From positions 4,278,001-4,342,000 of the forward strand of contig NZ_CP080417.1 of the NCBI RefSeq assembly GCF_019457535.1: 64,000 nt of DNA. Reading direction: 5' to 3'. Below, piece after piece: positions 47,596 through 57,251 of this stretch; position 1 is the first letter of the stretch, and each line of letters opens with the position of its first letter. Source of the DNA: Shewanella halotolerans. GTDB taxonomy: Bacteria; Pseudomonadota; Gammaproteobacteria; Enterobacterales; Shewanellaceae. The position numbers and the translations under genes are program-made. Under the pieces are notes generated by a model that was not told the DNA's origin, did not search any database, and saw only the letters and a program-made list of their open reading frames with translations.

Positions 47596-50500
47596 TTACA
47601 GCTCGGTATGGGGCTTCACCTTGTCAAAGTCAGCCAGGATGGCGTAGGCACAGGGGATGATAAACAGCACCAGCAGGGTGGAGGCGAAGATACCGAAGAC
47701 GATCGACACCACCAGGGGCTGCACCACCTGGGCCTGCAGGCTGGTTTCCAACAGCAGGGGCAAGAGACCCGCCGCCGTGGTCAGCGAGGTGAGAAACACC
47801 GCCCTGAAACGCTCGCGACTGGCGCTCACCACCGCCTGATGCACACTGTCTCCCTCATCCACATGGTGGCGTATGTACTGCACCAGCAGGATGGAGTCGT
47901 TCACTACGATCCCCGCCAGCGAGATGAAGCCCATGATAGAGGGCATGGAGAGGTTATAGCCCAGCAGCAGATGGCCCCAGAGCACGCCGATCAGCGCCAG
48001 CGGGATCGCCAGCATCACCACGGCGGGTTCCAGATAGCTCCTGAACTGAAAACTCAGGATGGCAAACAGGCCAAACAGGCCGATGAGGAAGCCTTTTCCC
48101 ATGGAGCTGCCGGTCTTGGCCGTCTCCTTGGCAGAACCCTCGAAGTCCACCCTCAGCTGAGGATAGCTCTGCTGCACCTGAGCCAGCCACTCGCGCTTTA
48201 TCGCGGCTATGGTCTCGTTGGCATTGGCGCGCTGATTGTCCACATCGGCCATCACGGTGACGCTGCGCAGGCCATTGATGCGCTGGATACGCACATAGGA
48301 GCGCTGATCCTGCAGCAGGGCGATGGAGGAGAGCGGCAGCTGGCTGCCATCACTGAGCATGATGGGGAAGTTGGCCAGGGTCTGTAGATCCCCTGCCTGC
48401 AACTTGTTGAGCCGCACCTCGATCTCGATATTTTCCGGCCCTACCTGCACCTCGTCGGCCAGCTGACCGAAGTAGGCGCTGCGCAGCTGGGCCGCCACCA
48501 GTTGGCCGTCGATGCCGAAGCTCTCGGCACCGGGGCGCAGGCTCACCTTGATCTCCTCCTTGCCCGGACGCATGTCGTCGAGTATGCCGCTGATGCCATC
48601 AAACTGCCCCAAATAGCTCTGCAGCGACACAGACGCCTGTTTCAGCATGTCCAGATCGTCGCCTTGCAGGCGGATCTCTATATCCCGCCCCGCCGGGCCC
48701 ATGGTCGGCTGCTTGAACACCAAGGATAGCGGCATCGCCAGCTCCCCGGTCTCGATACGCCAATCGCGGATAAACGCCTCGATCAGGGTATTGCGGGTCT
48801 CTGCCGACAAGAGATCCAGCCTGACGGTCGCCACATGGGGGCCGCTCTCGCCGGCGTCGGCGTTAAAGTTATATTGTGCCGTGATGTCGCGGATCAGCTC
48901 ATGCTCATCCTCCACCTCATGGGTGTATCTAGCGCCCACACGCTTGGCACTGGCGATCAGCGTCTCGACCACCTTCTGAGTCTGACTCAGGGAGCTGCCC
49001 GGCGGCAGTATTATGCGGGCCTCGGCGATATCGCCATCCAGATCGGGGAAAGGCACAAACTTGAGCGCGCCGCCCACCACCAAAGAGACAGAGATCAGCA
49101 GCAGGCCTATGGTGGCGCCGACGCTGACATAGCGCCAGCGCACCATGAAGCTCACCAGAGTCACCAATCTAGTATTACGAAACGCCTCGAAACGGGTCAG
49201 AAACTTAGCCTTGAGCTCGCCGATACGATTGGGCTTAATCTCTGCCTTGGCGTGTGACAAGGAGTGATTCAAATGATTGGGCAAGATCAGGAAGGCCTCA
49301 AACAGACTGATGGTCAGCACCATGATCAGCACGGTTGGAATGGCCGACAGTACCGCCCCCATCTGACCATCCAGCCCCAGCAGCGCGCTGAAGATCAGCA
49401 CAGTGGTCAGGAAGGAGGAGACCACACCCGGGGCGACCTTCTGCACTCCCTTCACCACGGCCTCATGGGGCGCCATGCCTCTGTCTATGTGGGAGGCGAT
49501 CGACTCGGCGATCACTATGGCGTCATCCATCATGATACCGATCGCCATCAAAAGCCCCACCAGGCTCATGAGGTTGATAGACACGCCGAACAGGCTCATC
49601 AAGTAGAGTCCGCCGAGGAAGGCGACCGGCAGGCCGGCCGACACCCAGAAGGAGTAGCGCAGGGAGAAAAACAGCCACATGCTGAGGAAGACCAGGATGA
49701 TCCCCTGCCAGCCGTTGGTGATCATCATCTTCAGCCTGTCTTGCAACACGGAGGAGAGATCGTTGGTCATGGTCAGGCGCACCCCGTCAGGCGCGCGGGC
49801 CTGCTCCAGCTCGATAAACTCGCTCACCTTGGCCTTGATCCGCAGCGCGTCGTCGGCCTTGTTCTTCTGCACCTTGATCAGCGCCGCGTTGCTGCCATTA
49901 AACTGAATATGCTCCTCATCCAGCTCGAATCTGTCGCTGATAGTGGCGATATTGCCAAGGCGCACCACGCTGCCGTCGGGGTTGGAGGCGACGATGATCT
50001 TGGCCAGCGAGGCAGGGGTGACCTTACGCTCATCGAACCTCAGCAGGATATTCTTATCCTTGAGTTCGATATTCCCCGCAGGCATCTTCACGTTCTGGCG
50101 GCCGACCTTGTCGGCGATCTCGGCGGCGGTCAGCCCCAGCCTGCGCATATCCGCCTGATTGAGCTCGATGCGCAGCTGATGGTCCGAGAAGCCCGCGATG
50201 GAGACCAGGCTCACCCCGGCATCTATCTTGAGACGACGCTTCACATCCTCGGCATAGCTCTTCAGATGTGGCCAACTGGTGTCGGCGACGATGGCGATAT
50301 CCACCACGGGCTCCGCCCAATCCAGCTCCTTGACGATGGGCGGTTCGATCTGCGCCGGGAAGTTCTGAATCGCGTTGATCTGAGTCTGCACATCCACCAG
50401 CATGCGACCCAGATCGGCCTTAGGCTCCAGCTTGAGGCGCATCGAGGCTATCCCCTCCTGGGCGTCACACTTAACCTCTTCGATGTTGGCCAGGCCGTCG

Positions 50501-50706
50501 ACCGCATCCTCCATCCGCAGGCAGATGCTCTCCTCCACCTCGACCGGCGAGGCGCCCGGGTAGACCACGGTCGCCATCACATAGGGCGGGGCAAACTCGG
50601 GAAAGGTCTCGCGCTTGATACTGCTCATGTTGAGCAGACCCAGCAGCAGGAAGGCCAACATCAAGAGGTTTGCCAGGGTGGGATGTCTTGTGATGTAGGC
50701 GATCAC
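47596..50706 (-). CDS. RND efflux permease (AcrB/HAE-type)
   Basis: A 1036-residue inner-membrane proton-driven exporter with 12 membrane helices and two large periplasmic loops. Helix 4 carries the proton-relay pair in LLMAIGIMMDDAIVIAESI, and the tail reads GFISLAGIVVNDSILLVQYI, an RND hallmark. The N-terminus MIAYITRHPTLANLLMLAFLLLG is canonical. It overlaps the adaptor stop by 4 bp, so it is coupled to it. No outer-membrane factor is encoded nearby; it probably uses a TolC elsewhere. Long frames on the other strand here are antisense artefacts. Confidence 0.95.
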   Translation of the reverse strand: MIAYITRHPTLANLLMLAFLLLGLLNMSSIKRETFPEFAPPYVMATVVYPGASPVEVEESICLRMEDAVDGLANIEEVKCDAQEGIASMRLKLEPKADLGRMLVDVQTQINAIQNFPAQIEPPIVKELDWAEPVVDIAIVADTSWPHLKSYAEDVKRRLKIDAGVSLVSIAGFSDHQLRIELNQADMRRLGLTAAEIADKVGRQNVKMPAGNIELKDKNILLRFDERKVTPASLAKIIVASNPDGSVVRLGNIATISDRFELDEEHIQFNGSNAALIKVQKNKADDALRIKAKVSEFIELEQARAPDGVRLTMTNDLSSVLQDRLKMMITNGWQGIILVFLSMWLFFSLRYSFWVSAGLPVAFLGGLYLMSLFGVSINLMSLVGLLMAIGIMMDDAIVIAESIASHIDRGMAPHEAVVKGVQKVAPGVVSSFLTTVLIFSALLGLDGQMGAVLSAIPTVLIMVLTISLFEAFLILPNHLNHSLSHAKAEIKPNRIGELKAKFLTRFEAFRNTRLVTLVSFMVRWRYVSVGATIGLLLISVSLVVGGALKFVPFPDLDGDIAEARIILPPGSSLSQTQKVVETLIASAKRVGARYTHEVEDEHELIRDITAQYNFNADAGESGPHVATVRLDLLSAETRNTLIEAFIRDWRIETGELAMPLSLVFKQPTMGPAGRDIEIRLQGDDLDMLKQASVSLQSYLGQFDGISGILDDMRPGKEEIKVSLRPGAESFGIDGQLVAAQLRSAYFGQLADEVQVGPENIEIEVRLNKLQAGDLQTLANFPIMLSDGSQLPLSSIALLQDQRSYVRIQRINGLRSVTVMADVDNQRANANETIAAIKREWLAQVQQSYPQLRVDFEGSAKETAKTGSSMGKGFLIGLFGLFAILSFQFRSYLEPAVVMLAIPLALIGVLWGHLLLGYNLSMPSIMGFISLAGIVVNDSILLVQYIRHHVDEGDSVHQAVVSASRERFRAVFLTSLTTAAGLLPLLLETSLQAQVVQPLVVSIVFGIFASTLLVLFIIPCAYAILADFDKVKPHTEL

Positions 50707-52019
50707 AGCGGCGCCCCTCCCTCATTGGTGACGGGCTTGAGCGACATACCGGGGATGGCCGGGATCAGGTCATTGAGCACCAGGGCGTCACCCGCCTTCA
50801 GCTCACCCTCGACGGCCACCTGCTGCTCGTGGCGGAACAGCACCTCGACCGGCTTGATCACCAGCTTCTGCTGGGCATCCATCAGATAGATCTGATCGCC
50901 CCGCAGCGCCCGCTCGGGAATAACGAAATGTTCCCTCGGCTTGCCGCTGATCACCGCGCTGACAAACATCCCCTTGGTCAGCGGCGGACGCAGCAGCAGA
51001 TCCATCTGGCTGAAGTCCTGCTCCACCTCCAGATAGACGCCTATGGTGGCCTGGTTGGGATTGACCGTCTCGGCGACCCGGGTTACCCGCGCCGGCCAGC
51101 TAAAGCTATGATTGCCCGCCTGAAAACTTACCTCCGCCTGCAACTCAAACTCGTCGATAGAGGGCATGCTTCTGGGCTGTGATGCCTGCACTAGGCTGCT
51201 GACCAGGGCGCGCATATCCTGCAAGGATAACTCCGCCTTGATCTCGGCTGTGCCTAGCCTGTGGGCCACCAGCATCACGGCGCCGGCAGCCACCACCTGA
51301 TCTTGCTCGATATTGATGTCCGACACCCGCGCATCGAAGGGCAGCACCACCTTGGTCTGGTTAAGGCGGCGTTCGGCGTCCTGCAAGGAGGCCTTGTCGA
51401 CGCTCAGCTGCGCCTCGCTCACCTTGCGATCGTCGGGGAGCAGCTTGAGGGAACTCTGTAGATCTTCCACCATCTTGGTCTGTGCCAGCAGCGACTGCTT
51501 CTGATTCTCCAATTCCGAACTCGATACCAGGTTGCGCTTCTTCAGGGTCAGCTTGCGTTGATACTCCTGTTCGGCCAGCACCAGCTTCTGCTCCTCGATC
51601 TTCAGGCTGGTATTGAGGTTTTTCTCCTGTTGATCCAGACGGGTCAGCTGTGCCTGGGTGGCATGCATACTGGCCTGTGCCTGGGCGACCTTGAGCTGGT
51701 ATTCCAGCGGATCTATCTCGAGCACCAGTGTGCCCTTTGGCAGCATGCGGCCGGTTTCCAGCTGGGGATGGCGATACAACACCTTGCCGCCTACCTCGGC
51801 CACCGCCTGCCACACATGCTTGGGCTCGACCCGGCCGAAGCCGATGACTCTGGGGGCGATGGGCTGCTGAGCTAGCGGCACCACCTCGACCGCCCTGGCC
51901 TTATCGTATCCGGCCACCAGTGAGGGCGAAGGTTTAAGCAGCGCCGCCAGCAAGATGGCCAGTACGCCGACGCCCACACCGACTAATAGATAGCGTTTCT
52001 TGTTATTCATCTCTCTCAT
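50703..52019 (-). CDS. RND periplasmic adaptor (membrane-fusion protein)
   Basis: A 438-residue adaptor with an N-terminal signal anchor (KKRYLLVGVGVGVLAILLAALL), a lipoyl domain split by a long coiled-coil hairpin (about 115-210, rich in Gln/Leu/Lys) and a beta-barrel domain. It bridges the RND permease and the outer-membrane channel. It overlaps the permease by 4 bp and the TetR gene by 17 bp. Confidence 0.92.
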   Translation of the reverse strand: MREMNNKKRYLLVGVGVGVLAILLAALLKPSPSLVAGYDKARAVEVVPLAQQPIAPRVIGFGRVEPKHVWQAVAEVGGKVLYRHPQLETGRMLPKGTLVLEIDPLEYQLKVAQAQASMHATQAQLTRLDQQEKNLNTSLKIEEQKLVLAEQEYQRKLTLKKRNLVSSSELENQKQSLLAQTKMVEDLQSSLKLLPDDRKVSEAQLSVDKASLQDAERRLNQTKVVLPFDARVSDINIEQDQVVAAGAVMLVAHRLGTAEIKAELSLQDMRALVSSLVQASQPRSMPSIDEFELQAEVSFQAGNHSFSWPARVTRVAETVNPNQATIGVYLEVEQDFSQMDLLLRPPLTKGMFVSAVISGKPREHFVIPERALRGDQIYLMDAQQKLVIKPVEVLFRHEQQVAVEGELKAGDALVLNDLIPAIPGMSLKPVTNEGGAPL

Positions 52020-52656
52020 CCTTCACATCCATCAGCCCACGCTGCAGTAGACGGGTATTTTGCTCGGCAAGTAGTTGTAGAAAGCTCGGCGTGATCTCTA
52101 TGCCGACCTTTTCGAGTAAGTTTTCCGGCACGATAAAGGGAAACACCATCATGGCGAAGAAGCTCAGCTGAGCGCAGTGGGCGTCCACATCATCCTTCAG
52201 CAGATTCTTATCCTTTAACCGTTGAAATATGGCGATATTCTCGAAGTTAACCACCTCATAGAAGGCCTTGGTCACCTCGGCGTTTTCCGGCAGGCTCTGA
52301 TCCAGTCCGGCGATGCGCAGCATGAGTCTGGGAAAGTGCGGATGCTTGCTCATGACGCTGTAGTAGGTCTGTAGCAAGGCCGCCGGGCTCTCCTGGCGCG
52401 TCTCTCTTTTCGCCTTATGCAGCTGGGCCAGCACGGGCATCGCCGTCTCATGGATCATGGTCGAGAACAACTTCTCCTTGGAGCCGAAGTAGTAACGGAT
52501 CAGGCCGGGGTCTGTGCCCGCCTGGCTGGCGATCTCGCGGATCGACACCTGAGCATAGGGACGTTCGATAAACAGATTTCTCGCCGCCAGGATCAGCTTA
52601 TCGCGATTTTGGGTGTCGCCGCTGGGACGGCCGACACGACTTTTAGCTTCTGCCAT
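52003..52656 (-). CDS. TetR-family repressor of the RND pump
   Basis: A 217-residue regulator with N-terminal HTH (KLILAARNLFIERPYAQVSIREIASQAGTDPGLIRYYFGSKEKLF) and a helical ligand domain. It is the first gene of the tetR-adaptor-permease operon, overlapping the adaptor by 17 bp. A 20-bp perfect palindrome 3 bp upstream of its start is the obvious operator, implying auto-repression released by a pump substrate. Confidence 0.92.
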   Translation of the reverse strand: MAEAKSRVGRPSGDTQNRDKLILAARNLFIERPYAQVSIREIASQAGTDPGLIRYYFGSKEKLFSTMIHETAMPVLAQLHKAKRETRQESPAALLQTYYSVMSKHPHFPRLMLRIAGLDQSLPENAEVTKAFYEVVNFENIAIFQRLKDKNLLKDDVDAHCAQLSFFAMMVFPFIVPENLLEKVGIEITPSFLQLLAEQNTRLLQRGLMDVKDERDE

Positions 52657-52659
52657 AAA

Positions 52660-52679
52660 AATTCCTCAGTAGAGGAATT
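52660..52679. promoter_or_regulatory. TetR operator, 20-bp palindrome
   Basis: AATTCCTCAGTAGAGGAATT: perfect 8-bp arms around AGTA, immediately before the TetR start, typical for an autoregulated TetR pump operon. Confidence 0.85.
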
Positions 52680-52789
52680 AATACTAGAAGAACTGGATTT
52701 GAATTGGCAGGGAAATAATTCCCCTAAAATCGGGGTTGTGTAGAATTTTCGGCGACGAAACCTGGCTCGGCCTCGCCGCCTGGGGCAGC

Positions 52790-53659
52790 TTAGATGGGGT
52801 CTTGGTGGATCAGCACTTCCACGTGCTCGAACAGGCTTCTCACCCTTGCCTCGGCGGCATCGGCGATGGCGTGGGCCTCCACCAGCGGCAGTCTGCCGTC
52901 GAGCTCCAGGTGGCACTGCACGAAGGTGGTCTTGCCCGAGGTGCGGGTACGCAGATCATGGAAGCCGTTGATGCGCGGATCTTTCTCTATCGCCTGGACT
53001 ATCTTGAGCTTGGTATCGGCATCCAGCTCCCGGTCCAGCAGCGACTGCGCCGAGCGGTAACCCAGATCCACCGCCTGCTGACCGATAAACAGGGCGATCA
53101 GTATGGCGAACAGGCCATCGGCCCACCACCAGCCAAACTGCGACAAAACCAGGGCCAGTAGCACGGCGCTGTTGAGAAACAGGTCCGACTTATAGTGAAG
53201 GGCATCGGCCTCCACTATGGTGCTGGAGGTCTTGGCCAGGGCGCGGCGTTGCAGCAGCACCAGGGCCAGGGTCAGCACTATGGCGATCATCGACACCACC
53301 ACCCCCACCATGGCATGGCTGATAGGTGTTGGATTGATCAGCCTGTCGCTGCCATGTAGCAAGAGCAGCAGCGCCGAGCCCAGGATGAAGGCCGACTGGG
53401 CCAGGGCCGCCAGGGGCTCGGCCTTACCGTGACCATACCTGTGGTCTTGGTCTGCGGGCACTATGGCATAGCGAATGGCAATGAAGTTGACTATGGAAGC
53501 CAGGGCATCGGCGAACGAGTCGGTAAGCGAAGCCAGCATGCTGGCGGAACCTGAATAGAGCCAGGCCGCCAGCTTGATGACTATCAGGGTGAGCGCGGTC
53601 GCCACGGCGGCGCGGCTAGCCAGTTTCACCCAAAAATCGTATTGGGAAGTGTCGGTCAT
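52790..53659 (-). CDS. fieF: Cation diffusion facilitator FieF
   Basis: A 289-residue CDF exporter of Fe2+/Zn2+. Six helices; the transport site is D47 and D51 in helix 2 (TDSFAD) with H155 and D159 in helix 5 (HYKSD), matching FieF/YiiP. The cytosolic tail has a ferredoxin-like metal domain (GFHDLRTRTSGKTTFVQCHLELD). The order fieF-cpxP-cpxR-cpxA is the same as in E. coli. Confidence 0.93.
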   Translation of the reverse strand: MTDTSQYDFWVKLASRAAVATALTLIVIKLAAWLYSGSASMLASLTDSFADALASIVNFIAIRYAIVPADQDHRYGHGKAEPLAALAQSAFILGSALLLLLHGSDRLINPTPISHAMVGVVVSMIAIVLTLALVLLQRRALAKTSSTIVEADALHYKSDLFLNSAVLLALVLSQFGWWWADGLFAILIALFIGQQAVDLGYRSAQSLLDRELDADTKLKIVQAIEKDPRINGFHDLRTRTSGKTTFVQCHLELDGRLPLVEAHAIADAAEARVRSLFEHVEVLIHQDPI

Positions 53660-53724
53660 AGGGTCATATTACAGCTAACAATTAGCAGGGGAAGAATATG
53701 ACCCAATTGTAACTCAGTTATCCC

Positions 53725-54207
53725 CTATGGGCGATCTCCTTTACGTCCGCCACGCTTGGCAAAATTCTCTTTAAATTTAGCCTGCTGCTCAGGGGTAAGC
53801 ATTTGATAGATTTCGCGTTGCATCTTCATGCGCTCCACCGCGGCCTGCGCTCTGAGCTCGCTGCGCTGGGCCGTCATCGCCTTAAGATCGGCCTCGTTAA
53901 AGCTGTCTGAGGTGATCATATCCAGCATCTGCTGTTTGTGGGCCGCACGCACCTCGTCCGATGGACGCTTGGCCTGCATCGCCTCACGGTGCGACTGCAT
54001 CAGTTCCCTCATCTGAGTACGCTGGGCGTCAGTGAGATCCAGGCCGCGAAACATCTTGTGCATCTCGCCGTGGTAGCCTCTGTGATCACCACGCATCTCA
54101 TGGCGACAACCGCCGTCATCCGGGCCAGCCGCATACACAGCGGGTGCCAACAGGGCGGCGCTGGTCATTAACGCAAATAATCCTGATTTTAGGGTCATCT
54201 TATTCAT
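53725..54207 (-). CDS. cpxP: CpxP/Spy-family periplasmic chaperone
   Basis: A 160-residue secreted helical protein (signal peptide ending VYA) with two LTxxQ-type motifs, LTDAQ and LTPEQ, the family mark. CpxP binds misfolded proteins and damps the CpxA kinase. It is divergent from cpxR with two CpxR boxes between, so it is likely under CpxR control. Confidence 0.88.
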   Translation of the reverse strand: MNKMTLKSGLFALMTSAALLAPAVYAAGPDDGGCRHEMRGDHRGYHGEMHKMFRGLDLTDAQRTQMRELMQSHREAMQAKRPSDEVRAAHKQQMLDMITSDSFNEADLKAMTAQRSELRAQAAVERMKMQREIYQMLTPEQQAKFKENFAKRGGRKGDRP

Positions 54208-54307
54208 AATCTGCCTCTTACGCTTATCGCGGATAGTTAGTTCGCTCTGGGAAGAGCTTCGACACTAACAGTTTACGCCCCCCTATGTAATGCAGGGTTT
54301 TCCTTAG

Positions 54308-54322
54308 GTAAACCTCTGTAAA
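54308..54322 (+). promoter_or_regulatory. CpxR box 1
   Basis: GTAAACCTCTGTAAA is an exact GTAAA-N5-GTAAA CpxR box in the cpxP/cpxR gap. Confidence 0.8.
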
Positions 54323-54360
54323 GTTTGCGCAAAAAGTGACAATCTGCTGCCCGTCACGCC

Positions 54361-54375
54361 TTTACCTAGACTTAC
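54361..54375 (-). promoter_or_regulatory. CpxR box 2
   Basis: On the minus strand GTAAGTCTAGGTAAA, one mismatch to GTAAA-N5-GTAAA, 38 bp from box 1. Confidence 0.65.
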
Positions 54376-54442
54376 ATTCTTAGACTGCAATTGACATCTA
54401 AAAGGGTATACTCAAGCTGTTATAGGTGTAGAGAGACGTACC

Positions 54443-55126
54443 ATGAGCCAAATTCTGTTAATCGATGACGATCTAGGGCTAGCGGAACTGCTAGCACAAC
54501 TGCTTGAACTTGAAGGGTTTAACCTCACGCTCGCCCACGATGGCGAGGCAGGACTTGCCCTGGCACTGGAACAGCAGTTCGATCTCATCCTGCTCGATGT
54601 CATGCTGCCCAAGCTCAACGGCTTCGAGGTGCTCAAGGCATTGCGGGCCAAGAAACAGACCCCGGTACTCATGCTCACCGCCCGCGGCGACGAGATAGAC
54701 AGGGTCGTTGGCCTGGAGATTGGCGCCGACGACTACCTGCCCAAGCCCTTCAACGATCGCGAGCTAGTGGCGCGCATCAAGGCGATCATCCGCCGCACCA
54801 GCCATCAGATGGACGAGCAGCAGCCCAGCATACTGGAGTTTGCCGACATCAAGCTCGACCCCAGCCGCCAAGAGGTAGTCTGCCAGGACCAGCTGCTGAT
54901 CCTCACCGGCACCGAATTTAGCCTGCTGTATCATATGATACAGCACAGCGGCGAGGTGCTGAGCAAGGACAACCTCAGCGAGAATGTCCTGGGCAAGAAG
55001 CTGATGCCCTTCGATCGCAGCCTGGATATGCACCTGTCTAATCTGCGTAAGAAACTGCCCGAACGCGCCGACGGCCGCCCCAGGGTCAAGACCCTCAGAG
55101 GCAAGGGCTACATCTGGCTAACCTGA
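54443..55126 (+). CDS. cpxR: CpxR response regulator
   Basis: A 227-residue OmpR-type regulator: receiver with D52 (LLDVMLPKLNGF) and a winged-helix DNA-binding domain (PFDRSLDMHLSNLRKKL..RVKTLRGKGYIWLT). Its operator is in the divergent region to cpxP. The stop and the cpxA start overlap (TGATG). Confidence 0.93.
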   Translation: MSQILLIDDDLGLAELLAQLLELEGFNLTLAHDGEAGLALALEQQFDLILLDVMLPKLNGFEVLKALRAKKQTPVLMLTARGDEIDRVVGLEIGADDYLPKPFNDRELVARIKAIIRRTSHQMDEQQPSILEFADIKLDPSRQEVVCQDQLLILTGTEFSLLYHMIQHSGEVLSKDNLSENVLGKKLMPFDRSLDMHLSNLRKKLPERADGRPRVKTLRGKGYIWLT

Positions 55127-56493
55127 TGAAAATTAGTAGTCTTCCCAACCGCATCTTCATCAAGCTGCTGCTGAGCTTCTGGCTCTGTAGCAGCCTGATC
55201 ATCGCCATCGTCGGCTTGTTGCCGCTGCTGCAACAGAATCACGATCAGGCCCCTATTCCGCCCCATCTGCAGGGACTGCTAGAACGCGTGGTCGAGCGCA
55301 TTCAGGAAAGTCCCGAGCTGCTGACCATGAAGCGTGACAAACACTGGCACAGACTCAAGGAGATGGGTAACAAGCCGGTACGCTTCTATGTGGCCGACGA
55401 GCAGGGCCAGCTGATCAACAATCAACGTGTCTCCCGCGGCATCCGGCGCTTCATGCTGATGGCCGACGAGGCGGGCCATCCCATCAGCCACCAATTTAAG
55501 AGCGAGCTGCTGTTTGGCCCCATGCCCTTCGAGATAGAGGGCAAACGCTACACCCTCTATGGCCGCCTCGCCGAGATGCACCCCAGGCCCTGGTTCTTCT
55601 TCTTCGCCGAGAATATCGCCCTCACGCTAACTCTGGCGATCTTGCTCTCGGGCCTCTTGTGTGGCCTGCTGGCCTGGCACTTGGGTAAGCCGCTGCGCGC
55701 GCTTAAACAGAGTGCCGAGGCGGTGGCCAGCGGCGATCTCGGCCACAGGGCCGATGCCAGTACCACGGCGCGCAAGGACGAGATAGGCCAGCTGGCGCAA
55801 TCCTTTAACGCCATGGCCGATGCCATCGAGTCCATGGTCAACAGCCAGCAGCGACTGATCAGCGATATCTCCCACGAACTCAGGACGCCATTGACCCGGC
55901 TGCAGCTGGCCCTCGCCCTCACCCGCAAGAAGGGGCAGGCCTCGACCGAGATAGACCGCATCGGCTATGAGGCGGAGCAGCTGGAGGCGATGATCGCCGA
56001 ACTGTTGGAGCTGTCGCGGGTGAAGCTGGATATCCATGAAAACAAACATCGGCTGTCGCTGTCCGAGACCCTGGGCCAGGTACTGGACGATGCCGAGTTC
56101 GAGGCGGAGCAGCAACAGAAGTCCCTGGTGATCGACATAGACGATAGCCTGATGCTGATGCTCAACCCGCGCCCCCTGGCAAGGGCGATTGAGAATCTAC
56201 TGCGTAACGCCATCCGCTACGCCGAGCAAGAGATCAGCATCAGCGCCACTGCCGAGCCGAATCAGGTGATCCTCACCATCAAGGATGACGGCCCGGGCAT
56301 AGAGGATGAGGCGGATCTGCAGGCGATCTTCGAGCCCTTCTATCGCCCACAATCGGCGCGAGAGCGCGAATCCGGCGGCTGGGGCCTGGGGCTGGCCATC
56401 GCCAAGGCAGCGATTCAGGCCCATCAGGGCCAGATAGTCGCCAGCAACGCCAAGCCCCACGGGCTGGAGATCACCATCAGGCTGCCGCGTTAG
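55126..56493 (+). CDS. cpxA: CpxA sensor kinase
   Basis: A 455-residue sensor: TM1 (about 8-34), a periplasmic domain, TM2 (about 158-184), HAMP, the H-box ISDISHELRTPLTRLQ with phospho-His250, and an HATPase with DDGPGIEDEADLQAIFEPFYR and GGWGLGLAIAKAAI. It senses envelope stress and works on CpxR. Overlaps cpxR by one base and ends 17 bp inside the convergent TetR gene. Confidence 0.93.
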   Translation: MKISSLPNRIFIKLLLSFWLCSSLIIAIVGLLPLLQQNHDQAPIPPHLQGLLERVVERIQESPELLTMKRDKHWHRLKEMGNKPVRFYVADEQGQLINNQRVSRGIRRFMLMADEAGHPISHQFKSELLFGPMPFEIEGKRYTLYGRLAEMHPRPWFFFFAENIALTLTLAILLSGLLCGLLAWHLGKPLRALKQSAEAVASGDLGHRADASTTARKDEIGQLAQSFNAMADAIESMVNSQQRLISDISHELRTPLTRLQLALALTRKKGQASTEIDRIGYEAEQLEAMIAELLELSRVKLDIHENKHRLSLSETLGQVLDDAEFEAEQQQKSLVIDIDDSLMLMLNPRPLARAIENLLRNAIRYAEQEISISATAEPNQVILTIKDDGPGIEDEADLQAIFEPFYRPQSARERESGGWGLGLAIAKAAIQAHQGQIVASNAKPHGLEITIRLPR

Positions 56494-57130
56494 TGTGCTG
56501 CTGTTCTATTTGCTGCAGCCAGAGTGAGAAAGTTTGCTTACTGGGAATACGTCTATCTGAATGGCCCATTAACTGGGCCATCGCATAACTAAATTGATAA
56601 TAGGTTTGCACGTCATCACACCGCTTAAGACCATCATCGCTGTTGATCATAGTACCGCGAATATAATTCTTAAGGAGTTCGTAGCGATCAAACCCAGGAC
56701 GCTCGCCCACAGCTGAGATGATGTTTTGATTCCACTTACAATATTGTGCAAGTAACCCATTAAATCTATCGCGATACTCTTCAGAGGCTTGCTGCAACAA
56801 CTCTTGATTGGGCATGAGACGCTCTATCACAAAGCGCTTTTGCGCTAAGACATCATAGAGGCGCAGACAGTGATGAAACAGATAACATTCAAAGGGGTCT
56901 GTATAGCGCTGCTGTTCACTCTCGGCAGCCCTTAGCCAACCTTGGTATTGCGCACAGGCTACGGCCACCACCAAATCGGCCTCTGTGGTGAAATGATTGT
57001 AGATGGTACCCTTGGAGATCTGGCTGGCCGCAACAAGATGAGAGCGGCACAGTTCAAAACTCTGATGCCCTCTCAGACAGCGCTGCGCCACCTCAATCAG
57101 ATAGACTTCTCTTTGCTCCCAGCTACTCAT
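56477..57130 (-). CDS. TetR-family regulator
   Basis: I start this at the ATG at 57130 (MSSWEQREVYLIEV), not 17 codons earlier. About 217 residues: TetR HTH (RSHLVAASQISKGTIYNHFTTEADLVVAVA) and a helical ligand domain. It is divergent from the LysR gene at 57252. It may belong to the DMSP locus; in some bacteria TetR-type AcuR controls DMSP genes, but nothing here proves the link. Confidence 0.8.
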   Translation of the reverse strand: MSSWEQREVYLIEVAQRCLRGHQSFELCRSHLVAASQISKGTIYNHFTTEADLVVAVACAQYQGWLRAAESEQQRYTDPFECYLFHHCLRLYDVLAQKRFVIERLMPNQELLQQASEEYRDRFNGLLAQYCKWNQNIISAVGERPGFDRYELLKNYIRGTMINSDDGLKRCDDVQTYYQFSYAMAQLMGHSDRRIPSKQTFSLWLQQIEQQHTNAAA

Positions 57131-57251
57131 ATCGACCCCATCACACTTTCCGAAACATCTTAGTTGCAACTTCACAATCAAACGATAACAGTGTTCTGCG
57201 CCAGCGGATATTGAGTAATACTGATACCACTATGAACAATCTCAATAGCAC

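Noticed and set aside
47554..48387. 277-codon plus-strand frame
   Set aside because: Antisense to the RND permease; composition is low-complexity Gln/His/Gly and has no recognisable fold.
49264..50889. 541-codon plus-strand frame over the RND permease
   Set aside because: It is antisense to a clear 1036-residue RND permease, rich in Gln/His/Asp with no domain: a codon-bias shadow.
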